Positions 51,001-60,292 of a DNA stretch of 64,000 bases are shown here, in pieces (within the stretch, counting starts at the first letter, position 1; each line of letters starts with the position of its first letter). The notes under the pieces are model-generated. The model was not told where the DNA came from, did not search any database, and was given only the letters and a program-made list of their open reading frames with translations. Where the stretch lies: contig NZ_BSOW01000015.1 in assembly GCF_030160715.1 (NCBI RefSeq), forward strand, positions 124,001 to 188,000, written 5' to 3'. Both the position numbers and the translations under genes were made by a program. The stretch comes from Bradyrhizobium iriomotense. Lineage in GTDB: Bacteria > Pseudomonadota > Alphaproteobacteria > Rhizobiales > Xanthobacteraceae.

Positions 51001-52833
51001 TTGGAATTGCGGACCGGCGTTCATCTCAGCGAAACCATGGCGATGCGGTTGTCCGCTGCGGCTACGCGCACGGGAGTGACGAAATCGGAGCTCATTGAAG
51101 CAGCGCTTGATCGCTTCTTGGAGCCTGATAATGCCAGCGCGCATTTCGCGATAGTGACAGGCTTCACCAAGCTGAACGATCAGATCGAGCGGCTCAGCGC
51201 TGATCTCAAGACGGTGAACGAGGTCGTCACCCATCACGCACGCTTTCACCTGGCCATTGCGCCCCCTTTAACGAAGTCAGAGCAGAATATTGCATCTCAG
51301 GTCGGCGCCGAACGGTTCGAGCAATTCGCTGCGCAAGTAGGACGCCGCGTCGAGCGGGGGACATCCCTTCTGCAGGAGACGATGAACCAGCGCGCCGTGG
51401 CGAATAAAGACCGCTTTGCGCGCGACCTTGCGGTGAGCGCCGCCCGCAGCACGAACTACAAGTCTTCAGAACCAGTCCGTCGTCCATCGGATACAGTTGA
51501 TAGTGCGACCAGATCGACGCCTCGCTACGGCGAGAGATTTATCGTCGCTGACGCAACGCATTCTCGGCCGCCCACACCAAGCCATTCTTCGGTGACGCGA
51601 CCGGCAGTTGCGGGCGCGACAGGAGGCCTGGCACTTATCGTGCGGGTGTTTCTGCCTTTTGCTGTCGGCTATTACCTGTCCTATCTCTTCAGAACAATCA
51701 ACGCCTTGATCGCCGCGCCCCTGACATTGGAGTTGGGGCTCGACGCTGGAGATCTCGGCTTTCTGACCTCAGCCTATTTCCTTACCTTCGCGGCGGCGCA
51801 GATACCGATCGGTATCCTTTTGGACCGTTATGGTCCGCGGCAAATCCAGAGCGTTCTGCTGGTCGTCGCCGCAGTGGGCGCAGCGTTGTTTGCGGTATCA
51901 GACAATTTGCTCGTTCTGTTCGTTGGCCGGGCGTTGCTCGGTCTCGGCGTCGCCGCAAGCCTGACCGCTGGACTGAAAGCCCTCGTTTTGTCTTTTCCGA
52001 AGGACCGCCTGCCTTTTCTAAACGGTCTTATGGTCATGGTCGGTGGTTTGGGGGCGCTCACTGCGACGTCGCCGACGCAGTTATTGCTGACTTGGATGGG
52101 GTGGAGGACGCTCTTTGCACTGTTAGCCGTGGTCACGGCCAGCTGTTCGGCTCTTATCTATCTCTTGGTGCCCGAAAGTGCATCGACAACGCCAAGCATG
52201 AGAGGGACGGCCATGGCCGGCCTCAGGAAGATTTACACGGATTCGCATTTCTGGCGTCTGGCACCGTTGTCGGCGACTTCCGTCGGGACGGCTTGGGCGC
52301 TGCATGGCCTTTGGGCGGCGCAGTGGCTTGCCGACGTCGACGGTCTTGATCGCGCGGGGGTGGTGCAGCACTTATTCGTCATGGCCGCAGCGCTCAGCCT
52401 GGGAGCGCTTTTGTTGGGTGTTCTGGCCGACCGGCTTCGTCGTTATGGAATTGGACCCGAGGCCCTGCTTGCAATTGTCGGCCTTCTATTTATCGCGACC
52501 GAGCTCGCAATCATCTTGCGATGCCCGATGTCATCATATGTGCTGTGGGGCGCGGTGGCCGTGGTCGGCGCAGCTACAGTGCTGAGTTATGCAATCCTGG
52601 CCGACTACTTCCCGAAAGAACTTGCTGGGCGCGCCAATGCTGCACTTAACGTGTTCCATATCGGCGGAGCATTTGTCCTGCAATCCGCAACGGGCATTGT
52701 GCTTGAGCAGTGGAGGCCGGTGGCGGGACATTATCCCGCCATCGCTTATCAGACTGCCTTTGCCCTGAACCTTGGCCTGCAGATCGTCGCATGGATATGG
52801 TTTTCCTTCTCATGGTCGAGGGAGCCCCGATAA
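51001..52833 (+). CDS. Ribbon-helix-helix regulator fused to an MFS transporter
   Basis: One open frame of 610 codons (TTG start, weak SD) encodes two domains. Residues 1-150 are a full CopG/ribbon-helix-helix regulator of the type that follows trb genes in rhizobial elements: LRTGVHLSETMAMRLSAAAT, RTGVTKSELIEAALDRFLE, then ARFHLAIAPPLT and VGRRVERGTSLLQETMNQ. A Ser/Arg/Pro-rich linker (150-200) leads to a 12-helix major facilitator: GYYLSYLFRTINALIAAPLT, TFAAAQIPIGILLDRYGPRQ (motif A), FVGRALLGLGVAASLTAGLK. A DNA-binding domain joined to a transporter is unusual. The MFS part could also start at an internal GTG near 51592. The two may have been joined by deletion. Confidence 0.85.
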   Translation: MELRTGVHLSETMAMRLSAAATRTGVTKSELIEAALDRFLEPDNASAHFAIVTGFTKLNDQIERLSADLKTVNEVVTHHARFHLAIAPPLTKSEQNIASQVGAERFEQFAAQVGRRVERGTSLLQETMNQRAVANKDRFARDLAVSAARSTNYKSSEPVRRPSDTVDSATRSTPRYGERFIVADATHSRPPTPSHSSVTRPAVAGATGGLALIVRVFLPFAVGYYLSYLFRTINALIAAPLTLELGLDAGDLGFLTSAYFLTFAAAQIPIGILLDRYGPRQIQSVLLVVAAVGAALFAVSDNLLVLFVGRALLGLGVAASLTAGLKALVLSFPKDRLPFLNGLMVMVGGLGALTATSPTQLLLTWMGWRTLFALLAVVTASCSALIYLLVPESASTTPSMRGTAMAGLRKIYTDSHFWRLAPLSATSVGTAWALHGLWAAQWLADVDGLDRAGVVQHLFVMAAALSLGALLLGVLADRLRRYGIGPEALLAIVGLLFIATELAIILRCPMSSYVLWGAVAVVGAATVLSYAILADYFPKELAGRANAALNVFHIGGAFVLQSATGIVLEQWRPVAGHYPAIAYQTAFALNLGLQIVAWIWFSFSWSREPR

Positions 52834-52978
52834 GATCGTCGCCGTGCAGTTGTTCGCCGCCTTCAACTTTCGTCAGAAACCTCGCCTCGATCTGCTTTTG
52901 CGCGACATCAAAGCGTGTAGATCAGCTCCTGGCTAGATGAGCAAAACGCAGGCCAACTTCGGTAAAGATTCTTGCTTT

Positions 52979-54661
52979 ATGGCGCTGACGCAGAGATTAG
53001 AGTTCCGGCAGTCGCAGTCGCTGGTGATGACGCCGCAGTTGATGCAGGCGATCAAGCTGCTGCAGCTGTCCAATCTCGATCTCACGACCTTCGTGGAGGA
53101 GGAACTCGAGCGCAATCCGCTGCTTGAGCGGGCCAATGACGAGCAGCCCGCGGGCGATAGCCCGGCTGATACGGCCCAATTCAGCGATGGCGACGATGCC
53201 GGCGGCAGCCACGGCGACGAACCGGGCGGCGGTTCAGGCGAAGCCTTCGAGCCAGGCCAGGAAGAATGGATGAGCAAGGATCTCGGCAGCCGCGCCGAGA
53301 TCGAGCAGACGCTGGATACAGGGCTCGACAACGTCTTTTCGGAGGAACCGGCGGAGGCCGCGGCGCGCAATGCGCAGGATGCGGCGCCGACCACCTATAC
53401 GGAATGGGGCGGCGGCGCCTCCGGCGACGAGGACTACAATCTCGAAGCTTTTGTCGCTGCGGAAACCACGCTTGCCGACCATCTCGCCGAGCAGCTCTCG
53501 GTCGCGTTCACCGCACCGGCGCAGCGCATGATCGGGCAATATCTCATCGATCTCGTCGATGAGGCCGGTTACCTGCCACCGGATCTCGGCCAGGCTGCCG
53601 AACGGCTTGGTGCATCGCAGCAGGATGTCGCGGATGTTCTTGCGGTGCTGCAAAAATTCGATCCGCCCGGCGTCTGCGCCCGCAACTTGAGCGAATGCCT
53701 GGCGATTCAGCTTCGCGAGCTCGATCGCTACGATCCTGCAATGCAGGCGCTGGTCGAGAATCTCGATCTCCTGGCCAAGCGCGACATCGGGGCCTTGCGC
53801 AAGGTTTGCGGCGTCGACGACGAGGACATCGCCGACATGATCGGCGAGATCCGCCGCCTCGATCCCAAGCCCGGCATGAAGTTCGGCTCGGCGCGCCTCC
53901 AGACCATGGTGCCGGACGTCTACGTCCGCCCGGGTCCCGACGGCGGCTGGCATGTCGAGCTCAACAGCGACACGTTGCCGCGTGTGCTCGTGAACCAGAC
54001 CTACTACACCGAGCTGTCGAAGAAGATCGGCAAGGACGGCGACAAATCCTATTTCACCGATGCCCTGCAGAACGCGACCTGGCTCGTGCGCGCGCTCGAT
54101 CAGCGCGCCCGCACCATCCTGAAGGTCGCAACCGAGATCGTGCGCCAGCAGGACGGCTTCTTCACCCATGGTGTCGCGCACTTGAGGCCGCTCAACCTGA
54201 AGGCGGTCGCCGACGCCATTCAGATGCATGAATCCACGGTGTCGCGCGTCACCGCCAACAAATACATGGCGACGAATCGCGGCACCTTTGAATTGAAGTA
54301 TTTCTTCACCGCGTCGATCGCGTCGGCCGATGGCGGCGAAGCGCATTCCGCCGAAGCCGTCCGCCACCACATCAAGCAGCTGATCGATTCGGAGGAGCCG
54401 TCCGCGATCCTCTCGGACGACACGATCGTGGAACGGTTGCGTACGTCCGGCATTGATATCGCCCGGCGTACGGTTGCGAAGTACCGCGAAGCCATGCGCA
54501 TTCCCTCTTCGGTACAACGCCGTCGCGACAATGACTGGCGTGGGCAACGATCAAGTGTCGAGCACCGGGCGGAGCTGAAGGTGCGCAGCTCGATCGGCCA
54601 TATCTCAACTATACAGCAGGCGCGGCCATGGAGACCTTGTCATGATCGTCCTTCGGAGTGA
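52979..54661 (+). CDS. rpoN: RNA polymerase sigma-54 factor RpoN
   Basis: The product has 560 residues from ATG 52979 (an ATG at 52937 would add 14). Region I is the glutamine-rich activator-responsive segment RLEFRQSQSLVMTPQLMQAI then KLLQLSNLDLTTFVEEELER. A long acidic region II follows. Region III carries the core-binding part, the helix-turn-helix (IQMHESTVSRVTANKYM) and the RpoN box ARRTVAKYRE near residue 496. Sigma-54 directs transcription of nitrogen-fixation and other -24/-12 promoters with enhancer proteins such as NifA. After SVQRRR, where most RpoN proteins stop, 37 extra residues follow, read from unrelated sequence. Confidence 0.93.
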   Translation: MALTQRLEFRQSQSLVMTPQLMQAIKLLQLSNLDLTTFVEEELERNPLLERANDEQPAGDSPADTAQFSDGDDAGGSHGDEPGGGSGEAFEPGQEEWMSKDLGSRAEIEQTLDTGLDNVFSEEPAEAAARNAQDAAPTTYTEWGGGASGDEDYNLEAFVAAETTLADHLAEQLSVAFTAPAQRMIGQYLIDLVDEAGYLPPDLGQAAERLGASQQDVADVLAVLQKFDPPGVCARNLSECLAIQLRELDRYDPAMQALVENLDLLAKRDIGALRKVCGVDDEDIADMIGEIRRLDPKPGMKFGSARLQTMVPDVYVRPGPDGGWHVELNSDTLPRVLVNQTYYTELSKKIGKDGDKSYFTDALQNATWLVRALDQRARTILKVATEIVRQQDGFFTHGVAHLRPLNLKAVADAIQMHESTVSRVTANKYMATNRGTFELKYFFTASIASADGGEAHSAEAVRHHIKQLIDSEEPSAILSDDTIVERLRTSGIDIARRTVAKYREAMRIPSSVQRRRDNDWRGQRSSVEHRAELKVRSSIGHISTIQQARPWRPCHDRPSE

Positions 54662-55191
54662 TCAAGTCCAAGCTCCTCTTTCAGATGCTGATGTGTGCGT
54701 GAACGAGCGCGCGCGTAGTCCCGACGTTTCCCGTGCGAAACAGTTAGAGTGACAACTCCATAATACGCAAAAGACCCAGGAGCGAAACGTGTACAGTGAG
54801 CCTGGCGAGAAGTTGAGTTGTCGTCCTATCGCAGCTTAAATCTAGGCTTGCCAGTAAGCTGCCGTTCTGCCAGTTGCGCCAAATTGTCTTGTGCCTTCCT
54901 GCGCAATGTCGTGTTCACGACCTGGCGGCGGTCGACCTTTAGCCAGAACATACGCGCCGGTTCTGTTTGATATCAGTTGGCGCGCGTACGGGCGTGTGCG
55001 TGCAATGGCACGGCCTTTGCTCCATTGCTTGTCAGACGGTGTGCGGCTGACCGGTCTGTCGGTGGGAACTGGAGTTCGGTCACCCCCAACATGGAAGGGA
55101 CTGCCGCTGGTACCTTCGATTCGATGACGCGCACCGCGCTGCCGGTCGAAGACAGAACGAATGATAGGATTAATCGTAACCTTTACGGTCC
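54662..55191. other. Interval without a gene
   Basis: No domain, RNA gene or convincing regulatory site was found in these 530 bp. Short frames on both strands lack starts and recognisable sequence. Confidence 0.45.
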
Positions 55192-55545
55192 TCACGAGTG
55201 TAGCGTTCTTGCTCAGGACATGGTCAGGTGGGATCGACCAAGCAGCTTTGCGCTTCAGAACGGACTGGAGGTCGTGGTGATTCCGGATCATCGGACACCC
55301 GTCGCAACTCAGATGATTTGGTATAAGGTCGGCTCGGCCGACGAGCCGCTTGGCAAATCGGGACTGGCGCATTTTTCTCGAACACCTGATGTTCAAGGGC
55401 ACCTCCAAACATCCGGCGGATGAGTTTTCCAAGACCGTCTTGCGCGTCGGCGGCCACCAAAATGCCTTCACCGGTACCAGCTATTTAGCATGTTCCGCGC
55501 GAGCAGCTCGGCAAGATGATGGAATTTGAAGTTGACCGCATGACC
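55192..55545 (+). pseudogene. M16-family zinc protease fragment
   Basis: A frame reads FALQNGLEVVVIPDHRTPVA then TQMIWYKVGSADEPLGKSGL and AHF. After an extra T in TTTTT at ~55375 the next frame continues LEHLMFKGTSKHPADEFSKT and VGGHQNAFTGTSY. Joined, this gives AHFLEHLMFKGT, the inverted HxxEH zinc site of M16 peptidases. The rest of the enzyme is missing after about 55545, so it is a truncated remnant. Confidence 0.7.
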
Positions 55546-55613
55546 TAGGAAAAAGCTCGTTAGCAAGCACGACTAGCTCAATGTGGTCAAGCTTATCAGC
55601 CGCATCAAAGTGG

Positions 55614-55770
55614 CAATGGAACCAAAGAAGTACGACATGAAGGAATCTGGCGATCTGATCCGGACCAGGCTAGACCAGATCATCACTATGAAGCACGAGC
55701 TGGTTAAGCTCGTGGGTAAGGTCGATCGGGACTGAGTCGACGGCGAGTGGGTGCCGACCACCTATCAAGC
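55614..55770 (+). mobile_element. IS5-type transposase N-terminal relic
   Basis: The frame MEPKKYDMKESGDLIRTRLD, QIITMKHELVKLVGKVDRD, stop TGA, then VDGEWVPTTYQ resembles the start of IS5-group transposases (GDLFRARLDQIINMKHELVK...DWDWIDGE). Compared with that pattern the tryptophan codon in the 'KVDWDWID' stretch has become TGA or been altered. Only about 45 codons remain; no terminal repeats were seen. Confidence 0.6.
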
Positions 55771-56007
55771 GGACGGGTCCGGCGCGTCAGGGGCGACAAA
55801 GCCTTCGGGGAACGGCGGAAGGACGTCGTGGTCCGGCGGCTAATCGGTTACGGGCGCTTCAATTACGATCGAGACGGCGGAGGCACGAAGCCCGCGGGTT
55901 CAAATTGCCCGCGGAGTACCGTCGTGCATGTTGTAATCAGACATGCACGCAGGTGTCGTGGCACAGACGTTGCTATTAGAGTGCAGCAATAGCGAACGAG
56001 ACCACAG

Positions 56008-56157
56008 ATGCTCTCCTTGCTTGACCCGATGTATCCCCCTCATGAGACCTTCCTGCTTGTGACTTTGAGCGTCGTCGCGCTTAGCGCGACGACACCGAAA
56101 TTCGCCGCGGATCTCGCTGGTGAGCCCCATGCGGCAAGCCGGTCGCGCCCGCGATGA
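56008..56157 (+). CDS. Possible 49-codon ORF with a hydrophobic segment
   Basis: The ATG at 56008 opens MLSLLDPMYPPHETFLLVTL, continues SVVALSATTPKFAAD and stops at 56157. It has one hydrophobic helix and an A-x-A-like site, so it could be a small exported peptide just upstream of the thioredoxin-like gene. Ribosome-binding site and homology are lacking. Its coding region contains a perfect 10-bp hairpin. Confidence 0.25.
   Translation: MLSLLDPMYPPHETFLLVTLSVVALSATTPKFAADLAGEPHAASRSRPR
56071..56093. repeat. Perfect 10-bp inverted repeat with 3-nt loop
   Basis: GTCGTCGCGC (56071-56080) - TTA - GCGCGACGAC (56084-56093) is a very stable GC-rich hairpin. No T-run follows on either side, so it is not a standard terminator. 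It lies about 120 bp before the TlpA-like gene. Confidence 0.6.
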
Positions 56158-56214
56158 GAGATCAGCTATCACAAAAAGTCGCCCAAAGTCGGGCACTAAG
56201 CTTTGGAGAGTAAC

Positions 56215-56769
56215 ATGGTGCTCGGATTAGAATCCCCAGCTCCTCCGATCAAAGTGGAGAACTGGCTGCGTGGCCAGCCCCTCTCGAACTTCCAGCCCGG
56301 AATCGTTTACATCGTCGAATTCTGGGCAACTTGGTGCCCACCGTGTGTCGCGGCGGTCCCCGAACTGGTGCAGTTGCAAGAGAAATACAAAAAAAGCGCA
56401 GTTGAGGTCCTCGGACTCGCAGCTCATGAGCGCGCTGAAACAGCGGACGAGGCCCGAGACAAGTTGGACGCCTGGTTGACCGAAAACGTACCTAATCTCA
56501 ACTACCGCATCGGGTTCGACTACACACGTGAAATGGGAAAGCTCTGGCTAGATCCCAGCTTTTCTGTCGGGATTCCTACGTCGTTCGTGGTCGACCGTGA
56601 CGGCCGCATCGCCTTTGTCGGTTTGCCGACACAACTCGATGACGTTTTGCCGAAAATTCTGACCGGCACCTGGCGGACCAGCGATGAAGCTAAAGCCGCC
56701 GAAACAGAGCGGATCGCCCAAAACGAGCGTATAATGCGCGAAATGGGAAGCGCAAGAAGCGCTGACTGA
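56215..56769 (+). CDS. TlpA-like thioredoxin-fold protein, cytosolic
   Basis: The product has 184 residues from ATG 56215 (GGAG at 6 bp). A thioredoxin fold carries the redox motif FWATWCPPC (Cys41/Cys44) and VPELVQLQEKYKKSAVEVLG. The cis-Pro segment is VGIPTSFVVDRDGRIAFVG. TlpA/ResA proteins are usually membrane-anchored reductases for cytochrome or copper-site maturation; this one has no signal peptide or anchor and would stay in the cytoplasm. A helical C-terminal tail of about 35 residues is added. In symbiotic regions of bradyrhizobia such redoxins occur near nitrogen-fixation genes; the substrate is unknown. Confidence 0.88.
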   Translation: MVLGLESPAPPIKVENWLRGQPLSNFQPGIVYIVEFWATWCPPCVAAVPELVQLQEKYKKSAVEVLGLAAHERAETADEARDKLDAWLTENVPNLNYRIGFDYTREMGKLWLDPSFSVGIPTSFVVDRDGRIAFVGLPTQLDDVLPKILTGTWRTSDEAKAAETERIAQNERIMREMGSARSAD

Positions 56770-57224
56770 GCCGCTTTTCGCCAAACCTAAGCTAGCGATG
56801 GAGACGGGAGATTGGGCGAACCCGCTTTCGGCCCTCGAAGGGGCGTGCGCTCTAATGCCGGATAAGCTTAAGCTTCCGCGTGCTCCACGCGGATCTGTTG
56901 CTTCGAAAAGAAGCGCGTCTTGCACACCGGTTTGCCGGTTACGGTTCAATTTGTTCCCGGCGCGATCGACAAACTCTACGAGCTGTGGATGAAAGGGCGC
57001 TGCGCCGACTCTTCAATCCGGCGAATGACAACTCCCACATCTCGTCTGCCGCGCGCCTTGCGATAGGAAAGAGTTCTCCGAACACATTCTGGCGCTGAAT
57101 CCTACGCGACGGGCCGATTTCCTGTCCTATGGGGTGGTGGCTCAGTATTATCACGAGAGCGGCAACAGGATTGCGCTATCGTTTCCGCACTCGTCAAAAC
57201 GATGGTCGGATTGGTCACCGGCCA
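56770..57224. other. Interval without a gene before the IS3 relic
   Basis: Only short, overlapping frames are present and I see no domain in them. The end of the stretch is the outer end of an IS3-type element. Confidence 0.45.
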
Positions 57225-57345
57225 TTGATCTGACCCCGAAAAAGTGGACGGGCTTATGCGGCTTTTAGCTCCATCTCGATGGGGGCGATATATCCGATTG
57301 CGGAATGGAGCCGGGTTCGGTTGTACAACGATGGTTGAGAACGCC
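57225..57345 (-). mobile_element. IS3-family transposase end relic
   Basis: The minus strand reads TRLHSAIGYIAPIEMELKAA and a stop, the typical C-terminal end of IS3 OrfB integrases (LHSAIGYxxPxEME). Just beyond lies TGACCCCGAAAAAGTGGAC (from ~57231), matching the terminal repeat of this IS group. The rest of the element is absent; upstream frames are disrupted. Confidence 0.7.
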
Positions 57346-57468
57346 CACAGGACTGTACTTTGCGAGGTCTTTATCGGCATCATACTTGGTTTGGTCGCCG
57401 AGTTTGCGTTGCGTGCGGATTTCCCGCACTGCGCGCTCCCATTTGCTTCACTCCAAGGCTTATGGGAC

Positions 57469-58076
57469 CTATCCGGTCGGAGCAGCTTTCGGTCCATCGC
57501 GTCGCACTCGATAGCCGTTGAACAGCCTGAGAGTGTCGTACAGCCACGATCTATTCCACCGCTTCCAGCAGAAGCCCTTTCGTTTCCGAGCCTGCGCCAG
57601 TTGGCGCCTGACCTTCTTCTCCACCCAATCTTTGATGTAGCTGAAGCACTCACTGGAGTGTCCAACCGCGAAGTAGTTCACCCATCCCCTGAGCATCGGA
57701 TTGATCAGGCTTATTGCCTGTCAATCGGTTGCGACCGGTATCGGCGAAACACCTCTTTGAGCTCCCGCAAAAGGGCCGTCAGCTTTTTGAGCTTGGGCGT
57801 GTAATGCGGCCGCATCGCTCCGCGCAGACTGCGGAGGTAGCGGAAGTCGAACCCCAGGAAGCTGAAGCTCTCGCCTCGTTCCAGGTTCACGGTTCGGCTC
57901 TTTTCATCATTGATTTCCACCTGCAGCTTGGCGAACTCCTCCCGGAGTCGTTCGGTCACGGCTCCAATCAGCCAGTCATGACGTTTGTAGGCGTCGATCA
58001 AGACCACCAGTCGAGTCGCCCGGGGGAGTTTCACCCCCAGTCGCTCACAGATCCGGACGTGAACGTCTTCGCTCAT
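57469..58076 (-). pseudogene. ltrA: Group II intron reverse transcriptase/maturase, 3' part
   Basis: Minus-strand frames, first 58076-57711 then 57696-57469, read ATRLVVLIDAYKRHDWLIGA, FSFLGFDFRYLRSLRGAM and RPHYTPKLKKLTALLRELKE. After a small indel they continue MLRGWVNYFAVGHSSECFSY and IKDWVEKKVRRQLAQARKRK. These are the late RT blocks and maturase domain X of group II intron LtrA proteins. The catalytic YADD region is missing from this fragment and the frames are broken, so the intron is dead. Confidence 0.8.
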
Positions 58077-58237
58077 CCGGCTTGTATGGGGCTTTCTTTG
58101 TCAAGGAGGCATCTCGCCATTTCTGTCGTCCTTTGTCATTCCATTCTTTTGTTCGACCTGCGCCGCAAGCATTCTTTCGTCCCGACCGCGTATTTACATC
58201 GCCGTCGCGCGTAGCGGCGGTCAAGGACGGCGCTTCT

Positions 58238-58462
58238 TCAGCGCCGCCGAAGGCTTGTCCTTTCATCCGCGTAATTCACGATATGCGCGTCGAGTTGGTC
58301 TTGGTGTCCGTGTTTGCGCCAAGCCAGCAGGAACCGACGAAAGTAGAGAGTCGCCAACAGCGGGCTCAGAGGTGAGCCCCCGAGCAACGCATCGGCCAGA
58401 TCCTCGCGGGTGCAGGGCATATACAAGGAGGCGCCAAGGGCGAGGGCGGAAAGCCGGCTCAT
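58238..58462 (-). pseudogene. Second group II intron reverse transcriptase fragment
   Basis: LGGSPLSPLLATLYFRRFLL, then AWRKHGHQDQLDAHIVNYAD and E, corresponds to the RT core around YADD, here YADE followed by unrelated codons. It overlaps the end of the metabolite-module gene at 58459 by 4 bp. It probably comes from a different intron copy than 57469-58076, since the two do not join. The stretch between them has no gene. Confidence 0.7.
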
Positions 58463-59553
58463 GCATCGTTGCCCAGGCTACGGATAATTGCGACCGCGCG
58501 ATACTGCGATTCCCCGCCCAGCGTATCGACCGGAATGGCATGCGCGGCGGCGAGATGGAGCAAGTGCCCCACATCGGCGTCCTCGAAATCGCGAACCAGC
58601 AGCCGTTCCGGCACCCGCCGCAGCAGGGCGCGCGTCGCTTCGGCTATGCCGGGCTTGATCCGGTTGCGGTCACGCGTTCCGCTTTCCGCCAGCAACTGCC
58701 GCATCATCGCCTCGCATTCCTGTTTCAGCGCCGCTCGGCGGGCGCCGTGCCCGTCTACCGGTTGCGGTATCGCCGCAGCGGCCAACGGCGCGATCGTGTC
58801 CACGAAGGCACGTGAGAGATCAGCACCGGCATATTGCGGGTAGGTGACACAGGCGTGGAAATCGCCCGGCCCCACCAACGCGGCGTTGAGGATCGAGCGA
58901 CTGACCAGGCCCGAAACGATGCCGTTCAGCAAGCCCGAGGCGATCAGATAATCATCCGCCGTCGCGGCGATGTCCGCCTGTCCTGCAGGGTCAGCAATCA
59001 CGGCTAAGTCCGGTGTGAAGCCGAATGGCGCATTGGCCAGGGCCGCGCGAAGTTCGCCGGCAATCGCGCCCTTGCCGGTCCAGCCATCGACAAAGACCGC
59101 GTCGCGCGGATCGTGCCGGCCGGCCATATGCGCGAGCGCGACGCGGTCGACACCCCGATCGCGGATAATGCTGATTGAATAATGGGCTGCGCGATGTCCG
59201 TGCGCCCGCAAGGTCCGCGCGAGCAAGACGCCGATCGGCGTCCCCGCACGCGCCAGCGAGACGACTACCAGCTCGCGCCCCGGCCTGCGTGCGGCGAGCT
59301 GCGCAGCGAGGGTGGCGACATCCTGCGCCAGGCGGGCACCGTTCCGCGCAAGCGCGGCGTGATAGAGGGATAGATAGCTGTCGTCCGGCACCCTCTCCGG
59401 CGCGATTATCTCCGAATAGTGGTGGCGGCCGGACTGGATCGCCGCTTCCTTTTCGGCGACGGAAGTCGGGGCCATTACCACTGGCTTGAGCAGGAAGGTG
59501 ACGTCGGCCGGGTCGTAGCTGCCCGAGAACGGGGGCGCGACCTCAGTCCGCAT
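58459..59553 (-). CDS. StiP-type phosphoribosyltransferase-like protein with PELOTA domain
   Basis: In the 364-residue product the N-terminal phosphoribosyltransferase-like part (PRTase_1/StiP family) has VVVSLARAGTPIGVLLARTL and the PRPP-loop-like DAVFVDGWTGKGAI (residues 151-164). The C-terminal about 60 residues (LLVRDFEDADVGHLLHLAAA) match the PELOTA RNA-binding-like fold. Such proteins are encoded with a HAD phosphatase and a TRSP-type phosphoribosyltransferase in tellurium-resistance-associated clusters and are proposed to make a nucleoside-like metabolite. It overlaps the HAD gene by 11 bp. Confidence 0.8.
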   Translation of the reverse strand: MRTEVAPPFSGSYDPADVTFLLKPVVMAPTSVAEKEAAIQSGRHHYSEIIAPERVPDDSYLSLYHAALARNGARLAQDVATLAAQLAARRPGRELVVVSLARAGTPIGVLLARTLRAHGHRAAHYSISIIRDRGVDRVALAHMAGRHDPRDAVFVDGWTGKGAIAGELRAALANAPFGFTPDLAVIADPAGQADIAATADDYLIASGLLNGIVSGLVSRSILNAALVGPGDFHACVTYPQYAGADLSRAFVDTIAPLAAAAIPQPVDGHGARRAALKQECEAMMRQLLAESGTRDRNRIKPGIAEATRALLRRVPERLLVRDFEDADVGHLLHLAAAHAIPVDTLGGESQYRAVAIIRSLGNDA

Positions 59554-60292
59554 GGAACATGCCGCCGGCCAGCTGCGAACGGGTGGGCATCATGGCGAAA
59601 TCGCAAAGGCCCATGAAGGGCGCATCGGTGCGGCTGTCGCCGATGCCGATCACCGGCGCATCAGGGAAGCGTGCGCGGAGGCCGGGTAGGATATATGCCA
59701 CCGCATGGGCCTTGCCCAGATAGGGTGGCGTCAGCGCCACATTGTTGCCGTTGCGGTGGTCCGTCCAGCCCTTGGGCAAGGACGGCACGGCAGCGTCGAC
59801 CACCGCAAAAAGTGCCGCGGCATCCGCATCTTCATGCTTGGCCACGGTGTAGAGCGGCAGCGCGTCCTCGACCAGCACACGGGCGTTGACCGCGATGCCG
59901 CGGTCGCGCGCCCTGCGCCTGATCGCCTCCGCCAGGCCAGCAAGCTGCGACGCGAAGGGCGCGGCGCGGTCGGCGATCGTCGCAGCCCAGTCCATGTCGA
60001 CCTGACCGCTGTCATCCAGCACGACGCCCCCATGCGCGCACACCGCTGCGCGGAATGGAATGCGCGCCCGCCGCAATGCGTCCAGGCTGCGGGCGGTGAC
60101 GGGGACGAGATGCGTCGTATCGGCCAGCCATTCCAGGAACTGCATCTGCCGCGGGGTCGCATAGCTCAGCGGCGATCCGTCGCGCGCGAAGCCCAGCGGC
60201 GTCAACCTGTCGGCCGGCAAATCGGGCGGGCATTTGCGCAGCGTCTGGAAAAGCGTGTCGTCCAGATCGACCAGGGCGACGGCACGCGTCAT
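59543..60292 (-). CDS. HAD-superfamily hydrolase of the metabolite module
   Basis: This 249-residue protein starts MTRAVALVDLDDTLFQTLRK with HAD motif I (D9 and D11). A cap region follows (TARSLDALRRARIPFRAAVC). Motif IV-like GIGDSRTDAPFMGLC near residue 214 completes the phosphatase site. In this gene neighbourhood it is thought to dephosphorylate a nucleotide-like intermediate. It is translationally coupled on both sides: 11-bp overlap with the StiP-type gene and 4-bp overlap with the TRSP gene. Confidence 0.88.
   Translation of the reverse strand: MTRAVALVDLDDTLFQTLRKCPPDLPADRLTPLGFARDGSPLSYATPRQMQFLEWLADTTHLVPVTARSLDALRRARIPFRAAVCAHGGVVLDDSGQVDMDWAATIADRAAPFASQLAGLAEAIRRRARDRGIAVNARVLVEDALPLYTVAKHEDADAAALFAVVDAAVPSLPKGWTDHRNGNNVALTPPYLGKAHAVAYILPGLRARFPDAPVIGIGDSRTDAPFMGLCDFAMMPTRSQLAGGMFHAD

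Noticed and set aside
54799..54815. Sigma-54 -24/-12 promoter (tggcgagaagttga)
   Set aside because: The spacing between TGG and TTG is one base too short and the -12 GC is missing.
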